This document shows positions 1 through 8,058 of a DNA stretch of 41,711 nt, piece after piece. The notes beneath the pieces are model-generated. The model saw only the letters and a program-made list of their open reading frames with translations, did no database searches and was not told the origin of the DNA. The translations under genes were made by a program, and so were the position numbers. Position 1 is the stretch's first letter; the number at the start of each line of letters is the position of its first letter. Source of the DNA: Candidatus Hydrothermarchaeota archaeon (GTDB taxonomy: Archaea; Hydrothermarchaeota; Hydrothermarchaeia; Hydrothermarchaeales; BMS3B). The stretch is from assembly GCA_015521615.1 (NCBI GenBank), contig WANW01000014.1, positions 1 to 41,711 of the forward strand, given 5' to 3'.

Positions 1-486
1 GACCGCAACATGAAGCTCATAGGCATAGTTACCATTACGGACGTAATCCGCTCCCACATAGAGAGGGCAACCCCGGGGAAGGTCAAGAAGCTCCAGGAGT
101 CGCTGGAGAAGCTCTACGGGGTTAAAAGCATAGTGCGCCTGGGGAGGGTGAAAATCTCCCAGCTAATACCCACGCAGGCGAAGGTTCACCCGGACGAGTT
201 CCGCGGACGCGAGTACGAGCTCAAGCGGGGCTTAGCTGAGCCCGTGGTGGTGATAAAGACCGGAGAAAGAATGATACTCGTGGACGGCCATCACCGCGCC
301 CTCGCGGCAAAGAAGCTGAGCATAGAGGAGATAGACGCCTACATAATAGTGCTCAGCCGCGACATCGAGCTCGGCCTGGAGCGTACTGCCCGTGCTCAGG
401 GGTTGAGAAGTATTGACGACATTACAATAGCCGAGGAGACGGAGCACGGCATTGTCGCAGACATAGTCGGAGGAAAGCGGAAATGA
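1..486 (+). CDS. CBS domain plus ParB-like domain protein (3' part)
   Basis: The frame is open from the first base, so the gene begins left of the window and only its last ~161 codons are present. The first residues (GIVTITDVIRSHI) are the end of a CBS domain, which in this family senses adenosyl nucleotides. After a short linker comes a ParB/Spo0J-type domain: residues QLIPTQAKVHP then ...LVDGHHRALAAKK, the latter being the family's typical substrate-pocket signature. Archaeal CBS-ParB fusions are known but their role is not settled. The stop overlaps hisE by 4 nt, so the two are probably cotranscribed. The internal ATG at 10 lies inside the CBS fold and is unlikely to be the real start. Confidence 0.8.
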   Translation, partial: DRNMKLIGIVTITDVIRSHIERATPGKVKKLQESLEKLYGVKSIVRLGRVKISQLIPTQAKVHPDEFRGREYELKRGLAEPVVVIKTGERMILVDGHHRALAAKKLSIEEIDAYIIVLSRDIELGLERTARAQGLRSIDDITIAEETEHGIVADIVGGKRK

Positions 487-767
487 GCTGCACAGTGCTT
501 GACGAGGTATTTGAGGTAATAAAGCAGAGAAAGGCGGAAATGCCACCCGGAAGTTATGTAGCCTCGCTATTTGAAAAAGGCGAGGACAAAATTCTGGAAA
601 AGGTTGGCGAGGAGGCGATAGAGGTAATCCTCGCCTCAAAGAGCGGTGGGAAGGGAGAGCTAATCTACGAGAGTGCTGATTTGATTTTTCACCTCATGGT
701 GCTCCTCGCCTCAAAAGGAGTGGAGCTCTCCGAGGTCTACGAAGAGCTGAGGAGGAGGCGCAGGTAG
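483..767 (+). CDS. hisE: Phosphoribosyl-ATP pyrophosphatase
   Basis: HisE hydrolyses phosphoribosyl-ATP to phosphoribosyl-AMP and pyrophosphate, the second step of histidine biosynthesis, in the cytoplasm. The 94-residue product has the normal length and the family pattern: EVFEVIKQRK at the N-terminus, then EKVGEEAIEVILA and ESADLIFHLMVLLA, which carry the Mg-binding Glu/Asp residues of the all-alpha NTP-pyrophosphatase (MazG-like) fold. The ATG overlaps the stop of the upstream CBS-ParB gene (ATGA), and its own stop overlaps the GTG of the AN1 gene, so the three genes look like one transcript. No other his gene is in the window, so the pathway is scattered here. Confidence 0.93.
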   Translation: MSCTVLDEVFEVIKQRKAEMPPGSYVASLFEKGEDKILEKVGEEAIEVILASKSGGKGELIYESADLIFHLMVLLASKGVELSEVYEELRRRRR

Positions 768-1099
768 TGGCAAAGTGCAGCTATTGCGGCGCAAGTGAGA
801 GCATGCCCTTCACCTGCAAGTTCTGCGGCGGCAAGTTCTGCGCCGAGCACCGCCTGCCTGAGAATCATGCATGCCCAGGTTTGGTGGTGTACAAGGAGTC
901 CCGCGGAAAGGAGCCCGAGAAGTGGATATACGAGCCCTTCAAGGCGGAGTACAAGGAACTAGCGGGCAGAGTGCCAGAGAAGAGTATCGCATTCAGATTA
1001 AGAGAGTTCTTCTCCAGCCTGGACATGCGCAAGGCACTTTATATAATTGTGGCAATTATCCTGCTCAGCGTTGTACTGCGAAGCCTTGGTGTAATCTAA
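767..1099 (+). CDS. AN1-type zinc-finger membrane protein
   Basis: The product has 110 residues. Residues 4-36 form an AN1-type zinc finger with a CSYC pair, a CKFC pair, then Cys, His, His and Cys (CAEH, NHACPG). The middle is charged. Residues ~90-108 form one hydrophobic helix ([15 protein letters not shown]), so the protein is probably membrane-anchored with the finger in the cytoplasm. In other archaea AN1 fingers are fused to rhomboid proteases; this one carries only a single helix. The GTG start at 767 overlaps the TAG of hisE, and the end overlaps the convergent inositol-phosphate synthase gene by 4 nt. Function is unknown; a protein-quality-control role is a guess from the domain only. 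Confidence 0.75.
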   Translation: MAKCSYCGASESMPFTCKFCGGKFCAEHRLPENHACPGLVVYKESRGKEPEKWIYEPFKAEYKELAGRVPEKSIAFRLREFFSSLDMRKALYIIVAIILLSVVLRSLGVI

Positions 1100-2169
1100 G
1101 CATCACCGCTGATCCACGCCTCGACCATCTCTCTGGCTACGTCATCGGGATGCTGCACCGGCGGAGACTTCATGAAGTAAGCCGAAGGTGCTTCAAGCGC
1201 TCCTGTCTCACCCCTGTCGAGGGCAATTTTTGCGCACCTCACTGCGTCTATAACCACGCCCGCGCTGTTGGGTGAGTCCCACACCTCAAGCTTTAGCTCG
1301 ATATTCAGCGGAACGTCGCCGAAGCTGCGCCCTTCGAGGCGGATGTACGCCCACTTTCTGTCGGTAAGCCAGGCAACATAGTCGCTTGGGCCTATGTGTA
1401 CATTCTCCTCACCAATGTCATAGTCCAGCATAGACGTAACAGCACTGGTCTTTGAAATCTTCTTGCTCTCAAGGCGCTCCCTCTCGAGCATGTTAAAGAA
1501 GTCCATGTTGCCTCCTACGTTGAGCTGCATGGTGCGCTCAAGCCTTACTCCACGTGCCTTAAAGAGGTTCGCCAGGGTGCGGTGCACTATAGTGGCGCCT
1601 ACCTGGCTCTTCACGTCGTCGCCTATTATGGGCACCCCCGCCTTCTCAAAAACCTCCTGCCAGCGCTTCTCCCGTGCTATGAACACGGGGATGCAGTTCA
1701 CAAAGGCGCAGCCCGCCTTGAGCGCCTGCTCCACGTACCACTTCGTGGCGAACTCACTCCCCACGGGCAGGTAGTTCACCACCACATCGGTGTTTGTCTC
1801 TTCCAGCACTCCTGCTACATCGACAGTGGCGGAGGGGTGCTTCTCTATCCTCCCGCTCAAATACTTCCCTATTCCATCGTGGGTCATACCCCGCATTACC
1901 TCGACATCTAGGCTGGGCACTTCGGCGAACTTTATGGTGTTGTTGGGCTCCGTAAAAATCGCCTCGCTCAGGTCTTTGCCCACCTTTCTCGCATCTATGT
2001 CGAAGGCGGCGCTGAACTCTATATCGCGGATGTGGTAGTCTCCGAGCTTCACATGCATTAAACCGGGGATGCTCTCCTTTTCATCAGCGTTTTTATAGTA
2101 CTCCACTCCCTGCACCAGCGAGGAAGCGCAGTTACCCACGCCGATTATAGCTACTCTCACCTTTCCCAT
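1096..2169 (-). CDS. ino1: myo-Inositol-1-phosphate synthase
   Basis: The enzyme converts glucose 6-phosphate to L-myo-inositol 1-phosphate with NAD. The product has 357 residues, the length of the short archaeal/actinobacterial form. The N-terminus has the dinucleotide-binding loop ([16 protein letters not shown]). Other family blocks are [15 protein letters not shown] and [13 protein letters not shown] in the catalytic lobe, and a C-terminal [15 protein letters not shown]. The start follows a GGTGAGC ribosome-binding site. In thermophilic archaea the product feeds di-myo-inositol phosphate-type solutes or inositol lipids, and the CDP-alcohol module at 19773-22852 could use it. Three operator-like inverted repeats lie just upstream, so strong regulation is likely. 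Confidence 0.95.
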   Translation of the reverse strand: MGKVRVAIIGVGNCASSLVQGVEYYKNADEKESIPGLMHVKLGDYHIRDIEFSAAFDIDARKVGKDLSEAIFTEPNNTIKFAEVPSLDVEVMRGMTHDGIGKYLSGRIEKHPSATVDVAGVLEETNTDVVVNYLPVGSEFATKWYVEQALKAGCAFVNCIPVFIAREKRWQEVFEKAGVPIIGDDVKSQVGATIVHRTLANLFKARGVRLERTMQLNVGGNMDFFNMLERERLESKKISKTSAVTSMLDYDIGEENVHIGPSDYVAWLTDRKWAYIRLEGRSFGDVPLNIELKLEVWDSPNSAGVVIDAVRCAKIALDRGETGALEAPSAYFMKSPPVQHPDDVAREMVEAWISGDA

Positions 2170-2182
2170 CTGCTCACCAGTG

Positions 2183-2252
2183 TTTTATGTACATAAAATA
2201 GTATAAGTATTTTATGGCCGTAAAATATCGGATAGAAATTTATACTCATAAA
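2183..2252 (-). promoter_or_regulatory. Three operator-like inverted repeats upstream of ino1
   Basis: Site 1 (2183-2198) is a perfect 16-bp palindrome, TTTTATGTACATAAAA. Site 2 (2208-2227) has arms reading TATTTTATGG/CCGTAAAATA with one mismatched pair. Site 3 (2239-2252) is the weaker TTTATACTCATAAA. Their centres are 27 and 28 bp apart, and all share the frame TTTATnnnnATAAA. On the minus strand a TATA-like CTTATAC lies between sites 1 and 2 (about 2201-2207), so site 1 would cover the start region of the ino1 transcript and sites 2-3 lie upstream. This looks like a repeated binding site for a dimeric regulator; the protein is not identified. Confidence 0.6.
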
Positions 2253-2347
2253 CTTAAAACAGCAACTTCGTGCAACTGCGCCCCACATTGAGCACTCTTT
2301 CGTGGCAGGCAGCGAGCTGGAGATTTAGTCGCTCTTGAGGTTCAAAA

Positions 2348-2623
2348 ATGAGGAAAGGCTGGAAAATCATAATCGATAAAAAAGCGAGGCTCAAGATAGA
2401 GAAGCATGGCTTAACAGTTCACCAAGTTAAAAGAGCGTTAATGGGCAAGGTTTACATCTACAAGACTTACGGCAGGAGATATGCGGTACTTGGTGAGGAT
2501 TTCGGAAAGATTATAAAGGTTATTATTGAGCCTTTGAAACAACTGAAAAAGCTGAGGGTGATAACTGCCTATGAGCCGTCGCAAAAAGACAAAAAATTGT
2601 ACAAAAGGAAAGTCAAAAAATGA
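2348..2623 (+). CDS. Small basic BrnT/DUF4258-like protein, possible toxin
   Basis: The product has 91 residues and is very basic. The order KIEKHGLTVHQVKRAL, then a beta hairpin around RRYAVLGED, then RVITAYEPS and a C-terminal KKLYKR, resembles the BrnT/DUF4258 group of RelE-fold toxins, in which the conserved KHG and the late Thr/Ala-Tyr strand are typical. It is followed by a small overlapping gene, the arrangement of toxin-first toxin/antitoxin pairs. A GAGG sits a few bases before the ATG. The codon mix is more A-rich than in neighbouring genes, which fits a recently acquired small mobile module. The family call is from memory of the pattern and is moderate. Confidence 0.5.
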   Translation: MRKGWKIIIDKKARLKIEKHGLTVHQVKRALMGKVYIYKTYGRRYAVLGEDFGKIIKVIIEPLKQLKKLRVITAYEPSQKDKKLYKRKVKK

Positions 2624-2753
2624 GACTCCCACCATGGAGGACATCCTCAACTTAAAGCCGGGTGAGGGATTAGTTCTGCCAAAGGGATTCTTTGAGGTAG
2701 AAGTAGTCGACGGAAATTTTCCCAAGCGGAAACTTAAATTAAAGCCGAGGTAA
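2571..2753 (+). CDS. Small partner of the toxin-like gene, possible antitoxin
   Basis: The gene encodes 60 residues if read from ATG 2571, which overlaps the upstream gene by 53 nt, or 39 residues from ATG 2634. The N-terminal part is Lys/Arg-rich; the rest contains MEDILNLKPGEGLVLPKG and two short beta-like strands ending in KLKLKPR. I do not recognise a family. Its position directly behind and overlapping a BrnT-like gene makes an antitoxin role plausible. The longer start is possible if the two genes are translationally coupled, but the conserved-looking part begins near 2634. Confidence 0.4.
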   Translation: MSRRKKTKNCTKGKSKNETPTMEDILNLKPGEGLVLPKGFFEVEVVDGNFPKRKLKLKPR

Positions 2754-2817
2754 GCAGTTGGGTTCTTTTTAATCAATTTGACGGGGGATTTCTCTATCAC
2801 ACCAATTTGCCCATGAG

Positions 2818-2826
2818 TATATATAA
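2818..2826 (+). promoter_or_regulatory. TATA box of the PadR-family gene
   Basis: TATATATAA is centred 26 bp upstream of the ATG at 2848, the normal archaeal TATA-to-transcription-start distance. No ribosome-binding site precedes the ATG, so the mRNA is probably leaderless. Confidence 0.65.
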
Positions 2827-2847
2827 GGCTGGCGTCGATAGTTACTC

Positions 2848-3156
2848 ATGCCTCTACGCCGGCTCAGGGATAAGACCACAAAGGAGGTGCTCTGGCTGTA
2901 CATCCTGCGCCTTCTGAAGGAAAAGGAACTCTACGCCTATGAGATAAAGCCCCTGCTAAGGGAGAGATTCGGGATATCTCCGGCGTTGGTAACGCCGTAC
3001 GTGGTGCTCTATCGCCTAGAAAGCGGGGGCTATGTCGAGGCAAGACGAAGCGACAATAAAAAATACTACAGGATTACCGAGAAGGGTGAAAAGCTGCTTG
3101 AAGAGGGTATCGAATACCTTCGCTCGCTTATAGAAAAGCTCGAGGTACAGCGCTAG
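2848..3156 (+). CDS. PadR-family transcriptional regulator
   Basis: The product is a 102-residue winged-helix DNA-binding protein. It has the PadR order: a first helix (EVLWLYILRLLKEKELYAYEI), a recognition helix region (FGISPALVTPYVVLYRLESGGYVEA), then a wing with KKYYRITEKGEKLLEEG and a C-terminal dimer helix. Dimeric PadR proteins usually repress nearby membrane or transport genes. The next gene (a lipoprotein hydrolase) has its own TATA, so the target is unclear. It appears leaderless from its TATA box. Confidence 0.85.
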   Translation: MPLRRLRDKTTKEVLWLYILRLLKEKELYAYEIKPLLRERFGISPALVTPYVVLYRLESGGYVEARRSDNKKYYRITEKGEKLLEEGIEYLRSLIEKLEVQR

Positions 3157-3189
3157 TTTTATTTATGTTCTCAGGCAATCTTTTTACAT

Positions 3190-3879
3190 ATGAGATGGCT
3201 TGTGCTCATTGTGCTCCTGCTCGTCGCAGGCTGCACAGGAGGAGGCACCGGCGGGAAGGATGTTACCCTGACCACCGAGGACGGAGTGAAGATAGCGGCC
3301 ACCTACTACGCTGGCGGGGAGAGAGGTGTAATACTGCTCCACATGCTCGGACGCAGCCGCGGGGATTATGCCGGACTTGCGCAGGAGCTCAATACGAGGG
3401 GCTTCTCTGTCATAGCCATAGACCTGAGGGGACATGGGCAGAGCGAGGGCAACTGGCGGAGCTTCTCACCAAGAGAATTCAATGCCATGACCCTTGATGT
3501 GAGGGCTGCGAAGGAGTATCTGGTAAGCAGGGGTGTGAAACCGGGCAGGATAGGAATCGTGGGCGCCAGCATAGGCGCAAATATTGCCCTGCGCTATGCC
3601 GCTGAAGATCGCGATATCAAGACGGTAGTGCTGCTCTCGCCTGGACTCGACTACCGGGGTGTGGTCACAGAAGATGCGGCGAGACAGCTCCGCTCCGCCT
3701 TCTTTGCCGCAAGCGAGGAGGATACATATGCATACTCCTCCACGGAGCGGCTATATTCCCTGGCTGAGGGAGAGAAGGTATTTGAGAGACTGCGCGGTGC
3801 CGGGCATGGCACGGAGATGCTTGATGCATCGCCCCAGCTCAGGAAGAAGGTTATCGCCTGGCTTGAGGCACGACTTTAG
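3190..3879 (+). CDS. Alpha/beta-hydrolase lipoprotein
   Basis: The 229-residue product has a lipoprotein signal peptide (LIVLLLVAGC, lipobox Cys at residue 15), so the enzyme is probably tethered outside the cell. The alpha/beta-hydrolase fold is clear: LLHMLGRSRGDY as the HG-like oxyanion region, IDLRGHGQSEG, and the nucleophile elbow GASIG with Ser at about residue 136. A late GAGHGTEM supplies the likely catalytic His. The acid residue is less obvious; a candidate is in EEDTYAY. Substrate is unknown; peptidase- or esterase-like activity is typical for the family. A TATA box (TTTTATTTATG, 3157-3167) centred about 28 nt upstream suggests a leaderless mRNA separate from padR. Confidence 0.82.
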   Translation: MRWLVLIVLLLVAGCTGGGTGGKDVTLTTEDGVKIAATYYAGGERGVILLHMLGRSRGDYAGLAQELNTRGFSVIAIDLRGHGQSEGNWRSFSPREFNAMTLDVRAAKEYLVSRGVKPGRIGIVGASIGANIALRYAAEDRDIKTVVLLSPGLDYRGVVTEDAARQLRSAFFAASEEDTYAYSSTERLYSLAEGEKVFERLRGAGHGTEMLDASPQLRKKVIAWLEARL

Positions 3880-3892
3880 GCGATGATACGCT

Positions 3893-4873
3893 TCACTTCC
3901 CTACAACCTTGATGAACTCGCCTGCCGCCTCCCGCGTAGTGCCCACAACCAGACGCAGATAGCTCCTTCTGCGTGAGGTAACCTCTTCCAGGTAGCCTTT
4001 TGCGAGGATGCGCTCACCCTCAAAGGCCTGGCCTGCGTAGGTGTGGGTGTAGGCAACCACCTCCTCTATATCATAATCCTCGCAGCTCACAACGTAGCGT
4101 GCAGGGTAGTCAAAGGCGTAGCTTGCGTCCTCCACAATGCATGTGACCTCCACCATGCCCAGGCGGGTGTAGCTCTCTCCACCCCAGCGCTCCTTCACAG
4201 CCTCCCTCACAAGAAGCAGGTCAAAGGTTGTACCATCAAAGCTGGCCTTATGAAACTTCCTGCGCTCGTGCCACAGGAATTCTGAGAAGCTAAGTGTTTT
4301 CTCATCCGGAAAGCGCTTATTATAGGCACGGCGCCACTCTTTGCTGGAAAGCTCTCTTATCTCACCACCTTCTTCAATCAGCTCTGCCAGAAGCTCTCTC
4401 GCTCTGAGGTGGTTCCTTCTGCCATAAACCACCAGGTCTATATCAGAGCTTGGCAGATGCAGACGGGGGAGCAGCGAGCCCGTAACACCGAGCTTGGTAA
4501 CTGGCACTGCCTGAGAAAAAATATCAGCGAGACGGGCGGCCTTCCTCTCAAGCACATCCTCAGGTTCAGCGACAATCTCAGCCAGCCTCTCACTGGGTGA
4601 GAGCACCTTCTCAACCCTCGTGCAGGGCACCGCCTGCATGCGTGTGTCCCGGCGGGTAAAGATATACTCAGGGTACCACTCCTGCAGGTACTTGAAGGAC
4701 TGCGCCGTGGAGGTGACCTTGCAGTAACTCACGCCGGAGCGCACCCTGTCTCCTCGCTCGCAGGGGTAGTAGCGCAGGAAGGCAAGATAGTGTCCCGGCG
4801 GATGGACATAGCTCACCGCCGCGAATATCATGCGCTCCTTGGTGATTATGAAATCGCGCAACCTCACAGGCAT
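3893..4873 (-). CDS. Archaeal nucleotidyltransferase-domain protein
   Basis: The product has 326 residues. The central part carries a minimal nucleotidyltransferase signature: GVTGSLLPRL followed by SSDIDLVVYG (two metal-binding Asp), with a third acidic residue likely in TTFDLLLV. The N-terminal ~100 residues are a separate domain rich in aromatic residues, and the C-terminal ~80 form a small beta domain with VCEDYDIEE-like acidic stretches. This resembles the archaeal predicted nucleotidyltransferases of COG1665, whose substrate is not known to me. It lies 30 nt downstream of the flippase-like gene on the same strand and may be cotranscribed with it. Confidence 0.72.
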   Translation of the reverse strand: MPVRLRDFIITKERMIFAAVSYVHPPGHYLAFLRYYPCERGDRVRSGVSYCKVTSTAQSFKYLQEWYPEYIFTRRDTRMQAVPCTRVEKVLSPSERLAEIVAEPEDVLERKAARLADIFSQAVPVTKLGVTGSLLPRLHLPSSDIDLVVYGRRNHLRARELLAELIEEGGEIRELSSKEWRRAYNKRFPDEKTLSFSEFLWHERRKFHKASFDGTTFDLLLVREAVKERWGGESYTRLGMVEVTCIVEDASYAFDYPARYVVSCEDYDIEEVVAYTHTYAGQAFEGERILAKGYLEEVTSRRRSYLRLVVGTTREAAGEFIKVVGK

Positions 4874-4903
4874 GCGCTAAGCACAAAAACTAACGGCTGT
4901 AAT

Positions 4904-5905
4904 CTAGCCGCGGAACCTCAGCAATAGCAGGCATACATAGCCCAATCCAAGGGCAAAAGAGTAGTAGATGGCACGGGACAGGAGTATCCCCGCCAGAGCA
5001 GCGCTCCCCTCTATGCCAGCGCCTGCAAAGAGTGCCACCATCATCGCCTCTGTAGCGCCAACACCGCCCGGGAGAAAGCTGGCCATACCAACGAGTATGG
5101 CCACTGTTTTAACTGCAACCACAAGAGGCAGCGGGGCGTTGACACCGAGCGCCAAGAACACAAGATATGTCTTCAGATAGGATGTGGACCACATCGCAAA
5201 GGAGAGCAGCAGATTTGCCAGGAGCACACTGCGGCGCGTTGAGATTTGCTTAAGGGTGCGCATGAACAGCTCAAGCCTGGAGGAGAGGAAGCTCTCAAAG
5301 GCTGCATAGCTGCTGAACCTCTGCCTCAGCATCTTCAGGAGTGGCAGGTGGTACACAAAGCGCAGCACCTTCGCCTGAGCAGCATCACTCCTCCTTATAT
5401 ACGTGGAGGAAAGAGCGACCAGAATGAGCACGAGCAGAAGCACCTCACCGAGGAGCTTGAGCACCGGTGGTATCTCTAGGAGGAGCCACAGCATGAATAT
5501 TGATACCAGTGAGAAGGTGAAGAAAGCGGCATAGTTTCCCGCCTTGTCAAGCGTAACCGTGGCCATGGCTGCGCTCTTCCTGATGCCCGCCTCCCTGGCA
5601 AGGTAATAGGCACGCAGCGGCTCGCCACCCACCTGCGCACCTGGTGTGGAGGTGCTCACAAACAGGCCGGCGAGCAGAATAATGAGAAGGCGAGAGAAGC
5701 GCACCTCAGCGATGGGTTTTACAAAGAGCATCCACTTCAGGTTCCATAGCAGAAACCTCGCCACAGTTACACCCACCGCAAGAGCGATGTATTCATGCTC
5801 CGCACTGGAGGCTATCTCCAGAGCCTCACGCCAGCTTATTTCCCCTGCCCCCCAGAGCAGGAGGAGGGTCACGAGCAGAAGAACTAAAAGATTCTGCCAT
5901 TTCAT
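4904..5905 (-). CDS. Flippase-like / LPG-synthase transmembrane-domain protein
   Basis: The 333-residue integral membrane protein has about eight hydrophobic segments. It contains the hallmarks of the UPF0104/TIGR00374 family: STPGAQVGGEPLRAYYLAR, RKSAAMATVTLDKAGN and, near the end, FLPGGVGATEAMMVALF. The family is the membrane part of lysyl-phosphatidylglycerol synthase and includes proposed lipid or glycolipid flippases. No synthase domain is fused here, so transport of a lipid-linked molecule is more likely than aminoacylation. The start at 5905 lies 28 nt from a palindromic TATA box shared with the divergent small gene, consistent with leaderless translation. Confidence 0.82.
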   Translation of the reverse strand: MKWQNLLVLLLVTLLLLWGAGEISWREALEIASSAEHEYIALAVGVTVARFLLWNLKWMLFVKPIAEVRFSRLLIILLAGLFVSTSTPGAQVGGEPLRAYYLAREAGIRKSAAMATVTLDKAGNYAAFFTFSLVSIFMLWLLLEIPPVLKLLGEVLLLVLILVALSSTYIRRSDAAQAKVLRFVYHLPLLKMLRQRFSSYAAFESFLSSRLELFMRTLKQISTRRSVLLANLLLSFAMWSTSYLKTYLVFLALGVNAPLPLVVAVKTVAILVGMASFLPGGVGATEAMMVALFAGAGIEGSAALAGILLSRAIYYSFALGLGYVCLLLLRFRG

Positions 5906-5929
5906 GTTCAGCTAATCACAAAACAAAAG

Positions 5930-5937
5930 ATTTAAAT
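5930..5937. promoter_or_regulatory. Palindromic TATA box shared by two divergent genes
   Basis: ATTTAAAT is self-complementary. Its centre is 28.5 nt from the start of the minus-strand gene (5905) and 25.5 nt from the TTG at 5959 on the plus strand. Both distances fit a leaderless archaeal promoter, so one TATA element may fire in both directions. Confidence 0.5.
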
Positions 5938-5958
5938 ATGTCTCCCAGTAAACTTTGA

Positions 5959-6168
5959 TTGTACCTGGAGGGAGGTATTCTGCGGCCAGTACAGCTTTAC
6001 AGGGTGGGGTCGTTCAAGCCCGCGCTGATAAATGGTTTATTTGGATTCACATGCATTCTTTTCTCTGTACACTACCTTTTGAATGACGATTTCTCCCAAT
6101 TTTCTGTGCTGTTTATTCTGGGGTTTGCTTTTTTTGTGCTTGCTATAAGGATTTCCGGCAGTGAGTAG
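5959..6168 (+). CDS. Small two-helix membrane protein
   Basis: The product has 69 residues with two hydrophobic segments (LINGLFGFTCILFSVHYLL and FSVLFILGFAFFVLAI) separated by a short acidic loop. I do not recognise a family. The TTG at 5959 lies 25 nt behind a TATA box, which supports a leaderless start; a GTG at 6004 is an alternative. A purine-rich GGAGGGAGG at about 5967-5975 is followed by no canonical start in frame. Citramalate synthase begins 57 nt after the stop and may share the transcript. Confidence 0.45.
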   Translation: MYLEGGILRPVQLYRVGSFKPALINGLFGFTCILFSVHYLLNDDFSQFSVLFILGFAFFVLAIRISGSE

Positions 6169-6225
6169 AGTTATTGTTTTGCTTGTGATTGTTATCTCAG
6201 GGTTATCGCCGTAGAGGTTACCAGC

Positions 6226-7806
6226 ATGCAGGTGAAGCTGTACGATACCACCCTGCGGGACGGCACACAGTCCGAGTATATTTCCTTCTCCGTAGATGAT
6301 AAGCTCCACATCGCCGCAAAGCTGGATGAGCTGGGAATCCACTATATCGAGGGTGGATGGCCAGGATCCAACCCGAAGGATGCAGAATTTTTTGAAAGAG
6401 CCAGGAAGCTGGAGCTGAGCAGCTCCCGCATAGTCGCCTTTGGCAGCACCCGCAAGGCAAACATAAAAGCCGATAAAGACATGAATCTCCTCGCCCTTGT
6501 GGAAAGCGGTGTTGATACAGTTACTATTTTCGGTAAAAGCTGGGATCTGCACGTTAAGGCGGCGCTCAAGGTAGGGCTTGAAGAAAACCTTGCCATGATT
6601 ACTGAAAGTGTGGAGTTCCTCAAGGAGCACGGCCTGGAGGTTTTCTTTGATGCAGAGCACTTCTTCGATGCCTACAAGAGCAACCCCGAATATGCTTTAG
6701 CCACGCTTCATGCTGCGGAGCAGGCTAAGGTTGACTGCCTGGTGCTGTGCGACACCAACGGAGGTACGCTGCCCTTTGAGACCATGGAGATTGTAAATGA
6801 AGTTAAGGGTAAGGTTTCTACACCTCTCGGGATACATGCCCATAATGACGCAGATACTGCGGTGGCCAACTCAATTATCGCCGTTCGCATGGGTGCTGTG
6901 CAGGTGCAGGGTACAATAAACGGCTACGGTGAGCGCTGTGGTAATGCGAACCTGTGTTCAATAATCCCAAACCTGAAACTGAAGCTGGGTATAGACTGCA
7001 TAAGCGATGAGAAGCTTAAGAAGCTGACAGAGGTATCGCGCTTTGTAAGTGAGATTGCCAATCTGCCCCATCAGCACAACCTTCCCTACGTTGGAAGCTC
7101 CGCCTTCGCCCACAAGGCGGGTATACATGTCGACGCCGTGTACAAGTCACCACGTACCTATGAGCATGTGGACCCTGAGAGTGTCGGGAATACGAGACGT
7201 TTCCTGGTTTCAGAGCTCTCGGGAAGGACTAATATCTACGTTAAGGCCAGAGAGTATGGTATTCCCCTGGAGAAGGACTCACCAGAGGTCAGGCTCATAC
7301 TCCAGAAACTCAAAGAGATGGAGAAGCAGGGATACCAGTTTGAAGGTGCAGAGGCGAGTTTTGAGCTGCTGATGAAGCGCGCTCTGGGGTTGACGAAGCC
7401 CTTCTTTGAGCTGGAAGGTTTCCGTGTGATGGTGAGCACAGAGCGTGAGAGGATTCGCTCAGAAGCAACGGTAAAGGTCAGGGTTCATGATAAGTATGAG
7501 CACACCGCCGCGGAGGGTAATGGACCTGTGAATGCGCTTGACAATGCCCTTCGCAAGGCTCTGGAGAAGTTCTACCCGGTGCTCAAGCAGGTGTACCTTA
7601 CCGATTATAAAGTCAGGGTGCTTGACACTCATGAAGGCACCGGCGCCAAGGTGCGGGTGCTCATAGAGAGCAGCGACGGAAAGAGCAGCTGGGGCACAGT
7701 GGGGGTATCTGAGAATATCATTGAAGCTAGCTGGATAGCCCTTGCCGACAGCATTGAATACAAGCTCATGAAGGAGCAGGAAGCCTGCTCACCGCAGCGA
7801 GGTTGA
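6226..7806 (+). CDS. cimA: Citramalate synthase
   Basis: The enzyme condenses pyruvate and acetyl-CoA to (R)-citramalate, giving 2-oxobutyrate for isoleucine without threonine. The product has 526 residues. It starts with the DRE-TIM signature [18 protein letters not shown], continues with [15 protein letters not shown] and [15 protein letters not shown] (metal and substrate site), then [10 protein letters not shown], and ends with a LeuA-type allosteric dimer domain (about residues 400-515). The DTTLRDGTQ[13 protein letters not shown] architecture is the TIGR00977 type, common in bacteria, rather than the shorter methanogen CimA, so lateral origin is possible. 2-isopropylmalate synthase is the main alternative, but the length and motifs favour citramalate. 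Confidence 0.88.
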   Translation: MQVKLYDTTLRDGTQSEYISFSVDDKLHIAAKLDELGIHYIEGGWPGSNPKDAEFFERARKLELSSSRIVAFGSTRKANIKADKDMNLLALVESGVDTVTIFGKSWDLHVKAALKVGLEENLAMITESVEFLKEHGLEVFFDAEHFFDAYKSNPEYALATLHAAEQAKVDCLVLCDTNGGTLPFETMEIVNEVKGKVSTPLGIHAHNDADTAVANSIIAVRMGAVQVQGTINGYGERCGNANLCSIIPNLKLKLGIDCISDEKLKKLTEVSRFVSEIANLPHQHNLPYVGSSAFAHKAGIHVDAVYKSPRTYEHVDPESVGNTRRFLVSELSGRTNIYVKAREYGIPLEKDSPEVRLILQKLKEMEKQGYQFEGAEASFELLMKRALGLTKPFFELEGFRVMVSTERERIRSEATVKVRVHDKYEHTAAEGNGPVNALDNALRKALEKFYPVLKQVYLTDYKVRVLDTHEGTGAKVRVLIESSDGKSSWGTVGVSENIIEASWIALADSIEYKLMKEQEACSPQRG

Positions 7807-7850
7807 GTCAGAGGGCTGCTTTTCTATGGCTCTACTCCCCCTAAAACGAG

Positions 7851-7860
7851 TTAAATATAA
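7851..7860 (+). promoter_or_regulatory. TATA box of the cytochrome b operon
   Basis: TTAAATATAA lies 30-40 nt upstream of the double ATG at 7890/7893. It is the only TATA-like element between cimA and the five tightly packed genes that follow. Confidence 0.5.
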
Positions 7861-7889
7861 ATACCATCGATGGAAATCTTTAACCCGGG

Positions 7890-8057
7890 ATGATGGAAAA
7901 TGTCTACACTCTTCTGGTGACTGTCCCTGCCGGGATTACCCGTCCAGTGGCATCGCATGGCACTGCAGTTGGTGAACCTCTGAGCTTTGCGCTGAGTTTT
8001 GCTGTAATTTTCTTTGTCCTCCTGCTCGACTGCATGTTCAGGAAGCTTGGTGATTGA
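7890..8057 (+). CDS. Small single-helix protein, first gene of the b6-type operon
   Basis: A 55-residue product starts at ATG 7890 (54 from the adjacent ATG at 7893). The N-terminal half is polar with VPAGITRPVASHG; the C-terminal half is one strong transmembrane helix (SFALSFAVIFFVLLLDCMF) with a positive end (FRKLGD), so the N-terminal half should face the outside. It is followed after one base by the next gene of the cytochrome b operon. No CxxCH haem motif or Fe-S cysteine pattern is present. A small accessory subunit, comparable in position to the tiny subunits of b6f complexes, is an inference. I know no homologue. Confidence 0.6.
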   Translation: MMENVYTLLVTVPAGITRPVASHGTAVGEPLSFALSFAVIFFVLLLDCMFRKLGD

Positions 8058-8058
8058 A

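Noticed and set aside
2250-2347. tRNA-like stretch (GAGGTTCAAAAAT) before the toxin-like gene
   Set aside because: No cloverleaf arms pair around it, and the GTTC is followed by an A-run and a start codon.
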